From Gottschalkiaceae bacterium SANA (GTDB lineage Bacteria > Bacillota > Clostridia > Tissierellales > GPF-1), in contig AP028876.1 in the NCBI GenBank assembly GCA_036323355.1, positions 558,001 through 622,000 of the forward strand: a stretch of DNA of 64,000 bases, written 5' to 3'. Shown piece after piece: positions 43,114-51,187 of the stretch. The notes under the pieces are model-generated. The model saw only the letters and a list, made by a program, of their open reading frames with translations. It did not search any database and was not told the DNA's origin. Numbering within the stretch: the stretch's first letter is position 1; the number at the start of each line of letters is the position of its first letter. A program made the position numbers and the translations under genes.

Positions 43114-43611
43114 ATGCAAGAGCGCTGGATTATGGAGTTTAATCATTTGAACACTTCACAATGGAAAGAATTATTGCACGATCCCATCACGGGTAATCGA
43201 AGCGGAGCATTTTATGTTTCGGAAGGGTTCGGCGTTTTCTCTGGGGACATGCAGGAGATGGATGAGAATGGCTATTGCTCGATTCGAAGTGAAGTATCTG
43301 GCTTGGATTTTAAAGAAGCGAAGGGATTGATCTTGGACTTGGTAGGAGACGGGCAAAGCTATTTCATTGACTTGCGCATGCTACTGCCTTTAGGGCCTTT
43401 TGGGTTTTACACAGCATTTTATACCCTGCCTGGAATTCGGCAAAAAATTTATCTGCCATTTTCTGAGTTTGAGCCGAGTTATTTGGGAGAAACCTTGGCA
43501 GCTTCGCCACCGTTGAATCCCATTCATATTTCTAGTATGGGTGTGATGGTTTTGGATGTGATGGATGGAGATTTTGAGCTGAAAATCCGTTCAATCGGTG
43601 CATATAAATAA
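43114..43611 (+). CDS. CIA30 family protein
   Basis: 165 aa. A single galactose-binding-like CIA30 domain: W near the start, FSGDMQEMDENGYCSIRSE, KGLILDLVGDGQSYFIDLR and YTLPGIRQKIYLPFSEFEPSYLG. CIA30 proteins are known as complex I assembly factors in mitochondria, but bacterial ones have no proven role. Single gene with a palindromic terminator shared with the lipoprotein gene on the other strand. Confidence 0.8.
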   Translation: MQERWIMEFNHLNTSQWKELLHDPITGNRSGAFYVSEGFGVFSGDMQEMDENGYCSIRSEVSGLDFKEAKGLILDLVGDGQSYFIDLRMLLPLGPFGFYTAFYTLPGIRQKIYLPFSEFEPSYLGETLAASPPLNPIHISSMGVMVLDVMDGDFELKIRSIGAYK

Positions 43612-43635
43612 AGACCCGTGATTTCACGGGTCTTT
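43610..43635. terminator. Bidirectional terminator between convergent genes
   Basis: Near-perfect palindrome: AAAGACCCGTGA (43610-43621) pairs with TCACGGGTCTTT (43624-43635), followed by CTCTTTT on the plus strand. Confidence 0.8.
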
Positions 43636-43640
43636 CTCTT

Positions 43641-44243
43641 TTACTTTACTTCAAAATGCATTTCATAGGTGGAAAGCTCGCTTCTTGCTGCTTCTGCAAA
43701 GATGACAGGAAGATCAAGTTCTTCTTTTGTAATTTCAACAGCGCCTTCTTCAGCATTCCAGTATAAATTATATTCAAAGGAGTCTTTTAGGAAATTTGGT
43801 GAAAAGAAAATGCGATCACTTTTTTCGGCTTCTTTTAAGCCAATGATGGGAGATCCAAATTTCACCTTCGGCTTTTGATCAATACTGATTTGTTTTTGAT
43901 CGTAGGGAACTTCAACGGCATGATCAGCCATGGCAAATCTCATTTTACTTGGCATCAATTCAAGCTCGGTGGCATTGAGTGCAAGTAGCAAGGGTTGGTA
44001 AGGAATGCGAACAACCTGGCTCACTTCTTCAACCCAAGGATAGCCAAATGTATCGTTAAAACCGATTAAGGTGCCATCTACTTTGATCTTTAATCCTTCG
44101 TAGTCAGTTGATGTTTCTTGTGCTTTAAATTCTTCCATCAAATCAACGACTTCAACTTCTGCTTCGACGTCTTTGCTTCCACCACATCCTACTAAGAATG
44201 AAAGTGATAAAATCAGAACCAATCCCAAGGCAAATTTCTTCAT
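43641..44243 (-). CDS. Lipoprotein with a possible copper-amine-oxidase-like domain
   Basis: 200 aa. Lipobox FLVGC (C20) after a hydrophobic signal. Residues about 45-105 (IKVDGTLIGFND ... VVRIPYQPLLLALNATE) loosely resemble the copper amine oxidase N-terminal-like domain often found in clostridial surface proteins; this is tentative. The remaining region (DRIFFSPNFLKDSFEYNLYW) is unassigned. Its promoter has a strong palindromic operator, so it is likely regulated by a metal- or ligand-sensing repressor. Confidence 0.6.
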   Translation of the reverse strand: MKKFALGLVLILSLSFLVGCGGSKDVEAEVEVVDLMEEFKAQETSTDYEGLKIKVDGTLIGFNDTFGYPWVEEVSQVVRIPYQPLLLALNATELELMPSKMRFAMADHAVEVPYDQKQISIDQKPKVKFGSPIIGLKEAEKSDRIFFSPNFLKDSFEYNLYWNAEEGAVEITKEELDLPVIFAEAARSELSTYEMHFEVK

Positions 44244-44268
44244 ATGATCCTCCTAAATTTTGAATTAT

Positions 44269-44286
44269 CTGTAATAATTATTACAG
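44269..44286. promoter_or_regulatory. 18-base palindromic operator in the lipoprotein promoter region
   Basis: Perfect palindrome CTGTAATAATTATTACAG a few bases downstream of the predicted transcription start of the lipoprotein gene. The regulator is unknown. Confidence 0.65.
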
Positions 44287-44299
44287 TACACGATACTTA

Positions 44300-44328
44300 A
44301 TTTTAACGATTTTGTAACAAAATAGCAA
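44300..44328 (-). promoter_or_regulatory. Promoter of the lipoprotein gene
   Basis: Minus strand -35 TTGCTA (44328-44323), 17-base spacer, -10 TAAAAT (44305-44300). The spacer carries a further palindrome, ATTTTGTAACAAAAT on the plus strand (44309-44323). Confidence 0.6.
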
Positions 44329-44365
44329 GAAAAAGAAAAATAAATTCATGGATGATTTGTTGGTA

Positions 44366-44374
44366 TGGTATAAT
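44366..44374 (+). promoter_or_regulatory. Extended -10 promoter of aroQ and the shikimate cluster
   Basis: TGGTATAAT: a perfect -10 with the TGn extension, 29 bases before the aroQ start. No clear -35 box was seen. Confidence 0.55.
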
Positions 44375-44402
44375 ATTCCACAAAATAGGAGGAGACAATC
44401 GA

Positions 44403-44843
44403 ATGAAAGTATTGGTGATCAATGGACCGAATCTCAATATGTTGGGGGTTCGGGAACCAGAAATTTATGGAAGTCGAACCTATGCTGATCTTGAGGCTAA
44501 AATTTTAGAAGACGCTCGAAAGTTGCAACTACAAGTAAAAGTAAAGCAAAGCAATTATGAAGGCGAAATTGTAACAATGATTCAAAAGGCTTATGGAAAG
44601 TACGATGGGATTGTCATCAACCCAGCAGCCTATACCCATACCAGTGTTGCCGTGCTAGATGCATTGAAGGCGGTTGGGCTGCCAGCGATAGAGGTTCATC
44701 TTTCAGATATCCAACAACGGGAGGATTTTCGCAAGCATTCAGTGACGGTGGCTGGCTGTATTGCACAGGTGGCTGGCCTTGGATTTGAAAGCTATGGAGA
44801 AGGGCTAAAACAATTGAAAGAATATTTGGAAACAATCGCCTGA
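44403..44843 (+). CDS. aroQ: Type II 3-dehydroquinate dehydratase
   Basis: 146 aa, the typical size. ATG 44403 follows AGGAGG; the frame is open from 44352. Motifs: VINGPNLNMLGVREPEIYG, the lid EGEIVTMIQKA, VINPAAYTHTSVA and IEVHLSDIQQREDFRKHS, giving the catalytic tyrosine and histidine. It catalyses the third step of the shikimate pathway. First gene of a cluster with aroA-like, chorismate mutase and aroE. Confidence 0.96.
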   Translation: MKVLVINGPNLNMLGVREPEIYGSRTYADLEAKILEDARKLQLQVKVKQSNYEGEIVTMIQKAYGKYDGIVINPAAYTHTSVAVLDALKAVGLPAIEVHLSDIQQREDFRKHSVTVAGCIAQVAGLGFESYGEGLKQLKEYLETIA

Positions 44844-44922
44844 ATGAAGAGGAAAGCGGAATCTCCTGTGCTATAATAAAGACATAAATCCAATGTTTTT
44901 TTAGCTGAAAGGAGAATACATT

Positions 44923-46188
44923 TTGAAATCGATTGTGATTCAACCATCTTCCCTAAAGGGAAGTGTACTGGTCTCCGCGGAGGATGAAACAGCGCGTATT
45001 GCAGTTTGTTGCGCTGCTCTTTCGCATGGAATGAGTTATTTAAGCCACATGCCACAGACCTATGATTTTCAGCTTTTTATTGAAGCTGTCTCTCAAATGG
45101 GCATGAAGGTGATGAAAAAGAGGGATGTGGGCAATCGGGTTGACTACCTGATCAAAGGCACCAAGCATTTGCAGGGTGCGACGATTCAAAATGCCGGAAG
45201 TGAGAAGAACCTTCGCTGGTTAATTCCTTTGGCAGGCCGATGTGAAGAACCAGTTCGTCTATCCACAAAGAGTAAGATCTCTCCTGATTTTTTGGTCCCA
45301 TATTTGGCGGTCTTGAATGAAAAACGAGTGATTTATCATAGTGAAAAGGGTCATTTGCCTCTCGTGGTTGATGGCACATTGCCGGCCGGAGAGTATCGAA
45401 TTCCGGACGACTTTCCTCCCTTTGCCCTGGCTGGATTGATTTTGGCGCTACCCTTGATGGAGCGGGATTCTTGGATTGAGCTTCCAATTGCTTATGAGCT
45501 TGATCCTTGTCATGATCTGGTGATTGATTTGATGGCACGGTTTGAGATGGAAGTCATTGAGGAACAAAGTCGATTACGTTTGCCAGCAAGACAAAGCTAT
45601 AAACCCGCTGATTTTACCATTGAAGGGAATATGCAGACCGGCAGGATCTGGCTTTTGGCAGATGCCATTGGCGGTGAGGTTGAGATTGAAGGAATCAAGC
45701 GATCTTCACTGCAGTCAGAGCAGATTTGGCGATCCTTATTTCAAGAACTCGGGTTAGAGATACATAAAGACGACTTAAAGTATCACCTAGAAGGTCATCA
45801 GTATGCTGGATTAAAGTTGATATGCGAGGAAGAAGATTTTGCGATTTTCGCAACGGCGCTATTGTTGTTTGCGGAAGGGGAAAGTTGGTTACAAATGGAA
45901 AATATTTCAAAAAGAACCCTACAAAGGCTGAATGGTTTGCAAAGCCTTGGGGCAGAGATAGAAATTCAGGATGGATCCTGGCGCGTAAAGGGAAAAGACA
46001 AATTGTTGGGTGGAGAAGTCAATGTGTCTGGCGATCCGTTCTTTGGTATGATTGTAGCCATTTTATCTACGCGATCCATACAGCCCATGATCATTCGAGG
46101 GTTTGAATGGATTCATAAACAGGAACCGAAATTTTGGAAACAATTTGCCCGTTTGGGTGGAAAGGTCAACGAGGAGGAAATGGTGTGA
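44923..46188 (+). CDS. EPSP synthase (AroA) homologue with degenerate active-site motifs
   Basis: 421 aa, full family length, opening with TTG. The fold matches 3-phosphoshikimate 1-carboxyvinyltransferase throughout, including GTLPAGEYRIP, FTIEGNMQTGRIWLLADAIGGEVEIEGI and LQSLGAEIEI. But the signature residues are altered: the N-terminal GSKS is SAEDE, the RP site is SPD, the SSQ site is FPPF, KESDR reads SKRTLQR and DHR reads DPFF. It may be a diverged enzyme or a paralogue that no longer makes EPSP. Lies between aroQ and the chorismate mutase gene and overlaps the latter by 4 bases. Confidence 0.72.
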   Translation: MKSIVIQPSSLKGSVLVSAEDETARIAVCCAALSHGMSYLSHMPQTYDFQLFIEAVSQMGMKVMKKRDVGNRVDYLIKGTKHLQGATIQNAGSEKNLRWLIPLAGRCEEPVRLSTKSKISPDFLVPYLAVLNEKRVIYHSEKGHLPLVVDGTLPAGEYRIPDDFPPFALAGLILALPLMERDSWIELPIAYELDPCHDLVIDLMARFEMEVIEEQSRLRLPARQSYKPADFTIEGNMQTGRIWLLADAIGGEVEIEGIKRSSLQSEQIWRSLFQELGLEIHKDDLKYHLEGHQYAGLKLICEEEDFAIFATALLLFAEGESWLQMENISKRTLQRLNGLQSLGAEIEIQDGSWRVKGKDKLLGGEVNVSGDPFFGMIVAILSTRSIQPMIIRGFEWIHKQEPKFWKQFARLGGKVNEEEMV

Positions 46189-46469
46189 CAGAAAAACAGA
46201 CATTAGCAACGCTTCGAAAGGGAATTGATGAGATCGATTGTCAAATTGTTCAATTATTCGAGGCGCGAATGGAAATAGCGGGAAGAATTGCCGATGCAAA
46301 GAGTACCATTGGAAAACCAGTATTTGACGAAGCGAGAGAACAGGTTGTGTTGAGAAAAAATGCCGACCGCTTGCAGCATCAGGAATGGCGAGATCAACTG
46401 CAATCGGTCTTGCGAGAAATGATGAAGCAAAGCCGTACGATTCAAAAGAGGAGGATGTCGGAAGAATGA
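46185..46469 (+). CDS. Chorismate mutase (AroQ fold, monofunctional)
   Basis: 94 aa, starting at GTG 46185 with GAGGAGG upstream and a 4-base overlap with the aroA-like gene. LRKGIDEIDCQIVQLFEARMEI gives the helical chorismate-mutase-II start with Arg, then RIADAKSTIGKPVFDEAREQVV with the family's lysine and glutamate, and MMKQSRTIQ with the glutamine. It turns chorismate into prephenate for Phe/Tyr synthesis. No prephenate dehydratase domain is fused. Overlaps aroE by 4 bases. Confidence 0.9.
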   Translation: MTEKQTLATLRKGIDEIDCQIVQLFEARMEIAGRIADAKSTIGKPVFDEAREQVVLRKNADRLQHQEWRDQLQSVLREMMKQSRTIQKRRMSEE

Positions 46470-47299
46470 AATATGGATTGATCGGCAAGGGAATTTCAAA
46501 GAGCTTGTCTCCGGCAATTCATCGGCTTATTTTTCAAAAATTGGCCATGGATGAGGACTATTTTCTCTTCGATCTGGAAGAAGAGGACGTTGGGAATCAT
46601 CTGGAAGACTTTCGTGCAAGGGGCAAAGGTTGCAATGTTACCATGCCCTATAAGCAAGTTGTAATGCCATTATTGGATGAAATTGATCCAGCGGCTCAGG
46701 CAATCGGCGCGGTCAACACCATTTCCAATAAGGATGGCAAGTTAAAGGGATGGAATACGGATTATTGGGGATTTGAATGGATGCTGAAACGAATTCATGG
46801 AAAGGCACAAGGGAAGAGTGTGGCTTTTTTGGGTACAGGTGGTGTCATGAAGGCGGGATTCCGTTATTTTTACGATCATGGCGCCTCAGAAATCTGGATT
46901 GTTTCTCGAAATCCTGAAAAGACCAAGGGTCAATTTGAAGGTGCAGATTGGTTTCAGGATCCAAGAATCCATTGGCTGGATTATCGTGGTCTGGATGGCA
47001 TTCAAGGGGATTATTTGGTAAACTGCACCCCTTGCGGCATGGTCGCTGGATTACCAGCCTGTGCAGTACCGGAGTCTGTGGTGAAGAATTTTCACTCTAT
47101 TTTAGAGGTGATTTATCACCCCTGGGAGACAGACTTGCTGAAAATGGCTCGAAAACTCAGCAAGCCCGCTGAAAATGGTTTTAGCCTTCTATTGGGACAA
47201 GCCATTGCCGCGGAGGAGATTTGGCAAAAGGAAACCATGCCGGATTTGATGTTTGCAGAAATTTATAAGGAATTGTCGAATCGGGAGGAGAACAAATGA
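46466..47299 (+). CDS. aroE: Shikimate dehydrogenase
   Basis: 277 aa. ATG 46466 is fixed by the ATGA overlap and GAGGAGG upstream. Substrate motif SKSLSPAIHR, catalytic lysine in NVTMPYKQ, GAVNTI, GWNTDYWGF with the catalytic Asp, the NADP loop GTGGVMKAG and NCTPCGM. Reduces 3-dehydroshikimate. The loop reads GTGGVMKA where most have GAGGAAKA. Overlaps the next gene by 4 bases. Confidence 0.93.
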   Translation: MKYGLIGKGISKSLSPAIHRLIFQKLAMDEDYFLFDLEEEDVGNHLEDFRARGKGCNVTMPYKQVVMPLLDEIDPAAQAIGAVNTISNKDGKLKGWNTDYWGFEWMLKRIHGKAQGKSVAFLGTGGVMKAGFRYFYDHGASEIWIVSRNPEKTKGQFEGADWFQDPRIHWLDYRGLDGIQGDYLVNCTPCGMVAGLPACAVPESVVKNFHSILEVIYHPWETDLLKMARKLSKPAENGFSLLLGQAIAAEEIWQKETMPDLMFAEIYKELSNREENK

Positions 47300-48411
47300 G
47301 CAAGGTATTTATGATGGATTTACGGTCCCGGGGGACTAGCTCCAATAAGCAGGCGAAGATAAAAAAATTATTAGAGGCAGCAGGTAGCGGCCTTTTTCAT
47401 AAGGATGATTTGATTGCTGTAAAAACCCATTTTGGCGAGCAGGGTAATGATGGATTTATCCGACCTATTTATTTACGTTCAGGAGTCGATTGGCTTCGTG
47501 AGGAAAAGACGAAACCATTTTTAACGGATACCAATACCCTTTACTCTGGCAAGCGAGCCCATGCGGTGGATCATGAGGAAACAGCAGCCAGCCATGGCTT
47601 TGTTCCTATTGTCATCAATGCACCGATTGTGATTGCGGACGGGCTTCGGGGTGAGAATGAGATTGAAATTTCAATCGATGGAAAACATTTTCAAACGGTT
47701 CGAATTGCTGGAGCGATTGCTCAAGCAGATGGCATGGTGGTTTTCAGTCACTTTAAAGGGCATCAGATGGCTGGATTTGGCGGTGCTATTAAAAATTTAG
47801 CGATGGGGTGTGCGACACCGGCTGGAAAGCGGGATCAACATGCAACCCGTCAAAAAGTAATCGAGAGTAAATGCGTAGCTTGTGGCACCTGTCAAACCGT
47901 CTGTCCGGTGAATGCAATTGAAATTGGAGAAACTGCCTTTATTGATTCTGCGGTCTGCATCGGTTGCGGAGAGTGCATGACAGTTTGTCCTACAGATGCA
48001 ATCGGTTTGAATTGGGATACAGAAATTCCAGAATTTAACGAACGCATGGTAGAGTATGCTTATGGCGCGGTGAAGGATAAGCCGGTTGTTTATGTGAATT
48101 TTGTTTTGCAGGTTGCACCAGATTGTGATTGCGCGCCGTGGAGCGATGCGCCCATCGTTGGTGATATTGGGATCTTGGCGTCAACGGACCCTGTTGCATT
48201 GGATCGAGCTTGTTTAGATTTGGTGAATCAACAGGAAATTAATCCCGCTTCATGCTTGGCCCATGAGCATGCAGACAGTGAGTTTTTAATGGCGAATCAG
48301 CGCGATTTATTTAAAGCGGTTCATCCGAATACCCGGGGGGAAATCCAGTTGTCCTATGGGGAAACCATTGGTTTGGGGTCTCAAAAGTATGAAATCGAGG
48401 TATTGAAATGA
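47296..48411 (+). CDS. DUF362 protein with two [4Fe-4S] ferredoxin motifs
   Basis: 371 aa. An N-terminal DUF362 domain (LIAVKTHFGEQGNDGFIRP, FLTDTNTLYSGKR, HFKGHQMAGFGGAIKNLAMG) is followed by two ferredoxin motifs, CVACGTCQTVCPVNAI and CIGCGECMTVCPTDAI, and a return to DUF362 sequence (DIGILASTDPVALDRACLDLV). Function unknown; redox or Fe-S assembly roles are guessed. It is translationally coupled to aroE (ATGA) and to the MBL gene (ATGA), an odd but firm association. Confidence 0.88.
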   Translation: MSKVFMMDLRSRGTSSNKQAKIKKLLEAAGSGLFHKDDLIAVKTHFGEQGNDGFIRPIYLRSGVDWLREEKTKPFLTDTNTLYSGKRAHAVDHEETAASHGFVPIVINAPIVIADGLRGENEIEISIDGKHFQTVRIAGAIAQADGMVVFSHFKGHQMAGFGGAIKNLAMGCATPAGKRDQHATRQKVIESKCVACGTCQTVCPVNAIEIGETAFIDSAVCIGCGECMTVCPTDAIGLNWDTEIPEFNERMVEYAYGAVKDKPVVYVNFVLQVAPDCDCAPWSDAPIVGDIGILASTDPVALDRACLDLVNQQEINPASCLAHEHADSEFLMANQRDLFKAVHPNTRGEIQLSYGETIGLGSQKYEIEVLK

Positions 48412-49259
48412 TTGCGTTTCGTATTCAAGCAATCGTTGACAATTGCACACGTCCTGCGAAAGAGCCTCTTGCAACAGAGGCGGGCCTTTCCTATTGGATC
48501 GAATATGGGGACAAAAATTTACTGTTTGATACAGGCCATAAAGAGGCGATTCAAAAAAACCTGCCTTTGTTAAATCGAAAGCTTAATCAAATTGACGGCA
48601 TTATTCTCAGCCATGGGCACTATGACCATACAGGCGGTATGACCTGGGTAATGGAAGAATTGAATAAGGATATTCCCATTTATGCCAAGGCATCCGTAAC
48701 GGATCCAGTCTGGTCGGAACGCATTACCGGAATGGCATACGCAGGAACGGATCCAGAAATTCTTGCGCCGATTCAGAAAAATTTGCATGCCATAGAATCT
48801 GTGGAGGAAATTATGCCGGGTTTCTTTTTGGTGCCGCGAGCAAGCCAGCGGTTCCCGCAGCCGGAGAGCAGCAAGTTTTTATTTGAAGGGGAAGAAGGGC
48901 ATTTGCTTCCAGATTCCTTTAGAAATGAGTGCTTTGTTGTTGTTCAACGACCAGAAGGTATTGTGGTATTATCCGGGTGTTCCCATCAAGGCATTGCCAA
49001 TATTGTAGATAAGGCGCAAACCCTTTTTCCTAATCAGCCGGTAGTCTCTGTTATTGGAGGGTTTCATCTGCAAGGAAGAAAACCAGATTTTAAAGAAAGA
49101 CCGGAAACCATTGATGCTGTGGCTCGATTTCTTCAAAGGCAAGTTGTAGGAACCATTCATACCGGTCATTGCACCAGTGTTCCAGGATTTGAAAGGCTGC
49201 AAACCATCCTAGGCGATCAGGTCGATTATTTCTATGCAGGTGATGTTTTAGAACTTTAA
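48408..49259 (+). CDS. MBL-fold metallo-hydrolase (dihydropterin/RFA-P synthase-like)
   Basis: 283 aa. Metal motif HGHYDHTGG, then SGCSHQGIANIVD, GGFHLQGR and HTGHCTS. This is the DHPS-like subfamily related to the archaeal ribofuranosyl-aminobenzene 5'-phosphate synthase, found widely in anaerobes with unknown substrates. The aminobenzoate connection is suggestive next to shikimate genes but is inference. Its stop codon overlaps a possible SigI promoter. Confidence 0.88.
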   Translation: MIAFRIQAIVDNCTRPAKEPLATEAGLSYWIEYGDKNLLFDTGHKEAIQKNLPLLNRKLNQIDGIILSHGHYDHTGGMTWVMEELNKDIPIYAKASVTDPVWSERITGMAYAGTDPEILAPIQKNLHAIESVEEIMPGFFLVPRASQRFPQPESSKFLFEGEEGHLLPDSFRNECFVVVQRPEGIVVLSGCSHQGIANIVDKAQTLFPNQPVVSVIGGFHLQGRKPDFKERPETIDAVARFLQRQVVGTIHTGHCTSVPGFERLQTILGDQVDYFYAGDVLEL

Positions 49260-49288
49260 CCCCCAGTTTTCCTTTACCGGCACTCGTA
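49259..49288 (+). promoter_or_regulatory. Possible SigI-type promoter upstream of sigI
   Basis: ACCCCC (49259-49264), matching the SigI -35 known from Bacillus, is followed 20 bases later by CGTA (49285-49288), one change from the known CGAA -10. Autoregulation is expected for sigI-rsgI operons. Confidence 0.35.
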
Positions 49289-49310
49289 TTTATGAGTAGG
49301 AGGTGCTTCT

Positions 49311-50009
49311 GTGGATAACAAGAACCATGACCTTCTGAATAAAATTGAATGGGCAAAGAAAGACCACCAGGCATTAAATGCCCTTTTGAAGGAACAGCGC
49401 GGGATTGTTATTCGTGTTGTTGATCAATATCCCATACCAAATCGAAGAGACGAGCATATGCAGATCGGGATGATCGCCATGCAAGAAGCAATAATGAAAT
49501 ATGATGCAAAGCGAGGAAAATTTTCTTCTTTTGCCTCGCAAGTGGTTCGGTCGCGTTTAATTGATTACGAGAGAAAGGTATATCGACAGACACATTACGA
49601 ATCTTTGGACTTGGTGACAGGGGAAGAACAAGAATTAAGTTATTCGGAAATCCAGCAGGCCATGCAAGTCTATCATAGGGATCAAGAGCGAGAATTGATT
49701 CAGTTGGAAATCAGTGCATATAGCCAAGAATTGGAGTCATGGGGATTGTCTTTTACAGAACTAGTGAGGGTTTCACCAAAACAGGACCGTCTGCGAAAAC
49801 GATATTTTCGCGTCATTCACTATGTTTTGGCGTCTCGGGATCTATTGGAATGGACCAATACCCATCATAAATTGCCGATCCTTGCATTAATTGAAGGGGT
49901 TGGTGAAAAAAAGCGAAACCTGGAGCGAGGCAGGAAATATATCTTGTCGATGATCGTTTTAATGCAAGGCGAGTATCCGCGGTTGAAGTCACGTATTACG
50001 GAGGTGTAG
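49311..50009 (+). CDS. sigI: RNA polymerase sigma factor SigI
   Basis: 232 aa, GTG start with GGAGGTG upstream. A sigma-70 region 2-like segment (AMQEAIMKYDAKRGKFSSFASQVVRSRLIDYERK) and the C-terminal DNA-binding region (ILALIEGVGEKKRNLERGRKYILSMIVLMQGEYP) match SigI. SigI factors control cell-wall, heat or polysaccharide responses and are held by RsgI. The rsgI gene follows within 3 bases. Confidence 0.92.
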   Translation: MDNKNHDLLNKIEWAKKDHQALNALLKEQRGIVIRVVDQYPIPNRRDEHMQIGMIAMQEAIMKYDAKRGKFSSFASQVVRSRLIDYERKVYRQTHYESLDLVTGEEQELSYSEIQQAMQVYHRDQERELIQLEISAYSQELESWGLSFTELVRVSPKQDRLRKRYFRVIHYVLASRDLLEWTNTHHKLPILALIEGVGEKKRNLERGRKYILSMIVLMQGEYPRLKSRITEV

Positions 50010-50012
50010 AAG

Positions 50013-51083
50013 GTGAAGGGAACGATTATGGAGCAAAAAAAGAAGCGTTGGATTGTCCTCGATGAAAAGGGACGATTTCGTAAAATCTCCATCAATCACA
50101 CCCTGGGGCTTGAAATTGGTGATCAGATGGAAATGGAAGAGCCTAGGCTGCAAATGAATTGGCGATCTGCCATGGCTATGGTTACTGCCATGCTTGTTAT
50201 ATTCAGTGGTTGGCTCTATCAGCTACCATATGGATTTATGGTGGTTGACATCAATCCAAGCACGGAATTGGTTTATAATCGATTCCAACGCATTCTGAGA
50301 GTCAATCCGTTAAACGAAGATGCCGAAGGCTTGGTAGGTATAGAATTGAAACATCGATCGTTGGAATATGCGGTTGAGGAAGTGGTTGCAGCTGCTGAGG
50401 AAGCCGGATTTTTAGAAAAAGATGGTTATGTTTTGTTGACCAACCAAGAGAAGGAAAATCGTGTTAACGAAGAAGGCTTTGTTGAAAACTTATATCAAGC
50501 TATGTTGGATAATGGAATGGATTTAACCATCGCAGCTTTGGAAGTGACCGAGAATGAATACCATCATGCTAAGGGAATCGGTGTATCGCCAGGTAAAGCG
50601 ATTTTGAGGGAACAGATCAAATCTCAAATGGGCGAGATCAAAGAAACCGGCGGCAGTGTTGGCGCATTGATTCGAGAAGTAAATCGAGTCACCAAGCCGA
50701 CCAAGGATGAGAAGGATTCAGCGCGACTAATCATGCAGGAAGAAAAACGGACAAGGAGCAATGAAGAATCGAATGCCGGTCAAGGCCAGGGTCGAAACCA
50801 AGAAGGTAAGGACAAGATACCGTCAGGTCAGGCAAAAAAAGAAGAAAATTCAGGTGACATTGAGTCCGAAAATGAGAAGGAAGATCAGACCAATGGCAAA
50901 GGAAGTCCTGGGTCTAATGGAAATACAGGAAATACGGAAAATGATGAAAGCATTGGAAATAATGGAAATTCCGGAAATAATGGAAATTCCGGTAACCCCG
51001 GAAATAATGGAAATTCCGGAAACTCTGGAAATAATGGGAACTCCGGAAACTCTGGAGGAGACGGGTCCTCAAATGGACAATAA
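50013..51083 (+). CDS. rsgI: Anti-sigma factor RsgI with a low-complexity Gly/Asn/Ser tail
   Basis: 356 aa. GTG 50013 is preferred because GGAGG is 8 bases upstream and the opening matches known RsgI. The cytoplasmic RsgI_N domain is 1-48, the membrane helix 51-70, then the extracytoplasmic domain with VVDINPSTEL; its N81-P82 bond is the site where RsgI proteins are reported to cut themselves. From about residue 245 the protein is disordered, ending in GNNGNSGN-type repeats to residue 356. It holds SigI at the membrane; the tail may sense wall polymers. Confidence 0.9.
   Translation: MKGTIMEQKKKRWIVLDEKGRFRKISINHTLGLEIGDQMEMEEPRLQMNWRSAMAMVTAMLVIFSGWLYQLPYGFMVVDINPSTELVYNRFQRILRVNPLNEDAEGLVGIELKHRSLEYAVEEVVAAAEEAGFLEKDGYVLLTNQEKENRVNEEGFVENLYQAMLDNGMDLTIAALEVTENEYHHAKGIGVSPGKAILREQIKSQMGEIKETGGSVGALIREVNRVTKPTKDEKDSARLIMQEEKRTRSNEESNAGQGQGRNQEGKDKIPSGQAKKEENSGDIESENEKEDQTNGKGSPGSNGNTGNTENDESIGNNGNSGNNGNSGNPGNNGNSGNSGNNGNSGNSGGDGSSNGQ
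50955..51055 (+). repeat. Tandem 9/18-base repeats in the rsgI tail
   Basis: An 18-base unit GGAAATAATGGAAATTCC occurs at 50955, 50973 and 51000, with a variant at 51027; the units between are 9-base relatives. They code for GNN/GNS triplets of the disordered tail. Confidence 0.9.
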
Positions 51084-51103
51084 TTGAAGTGAATTGAAGT
51101 GTG

Positions 51104-51139
51104 AACCCCCAAATTCATGAAAATTTGGGGGTTCTTTAT
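51104..51139 (+). terminator. Rho-independent terminator after rsgI
   Basis: 12-bp stem AACCCCCAAATT/AATTTGGGGGTT (51104-51115 with 51122-51133), then CTTTATA. Confidence 0.8.
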
Positions 51140-51140
51140 A

Positions 51141-51168
51141 TTGCGCTTTATCTAACCTTCGTTATAAT
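51141..51168 (+). promoter_or_regulatory. Probable promoter of the MFS transporter gene
   Basis: TTGCGC (51141-51146), 16 bases, then a perfect TATAAT (51163-51168), 20 bases before the start codon. Confidence 0.55.
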
Positions 51169-51187
51169 AGGGAAGAGGGGTGATGGG

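Noticed and set aside
50955-51055. Short direct repeats considered as a CRISPR array
   Set aside because: Units are contiguous, have no spacers and stay in frame with rsgI.
50761-51087. 108 aa frame with repeated EIMEIPE-type sequence overlapping rsgI
   Set aside because: It is the +1 frame reading of the 9-base repeats that encode the RsgI tail; repeats without stops create it.
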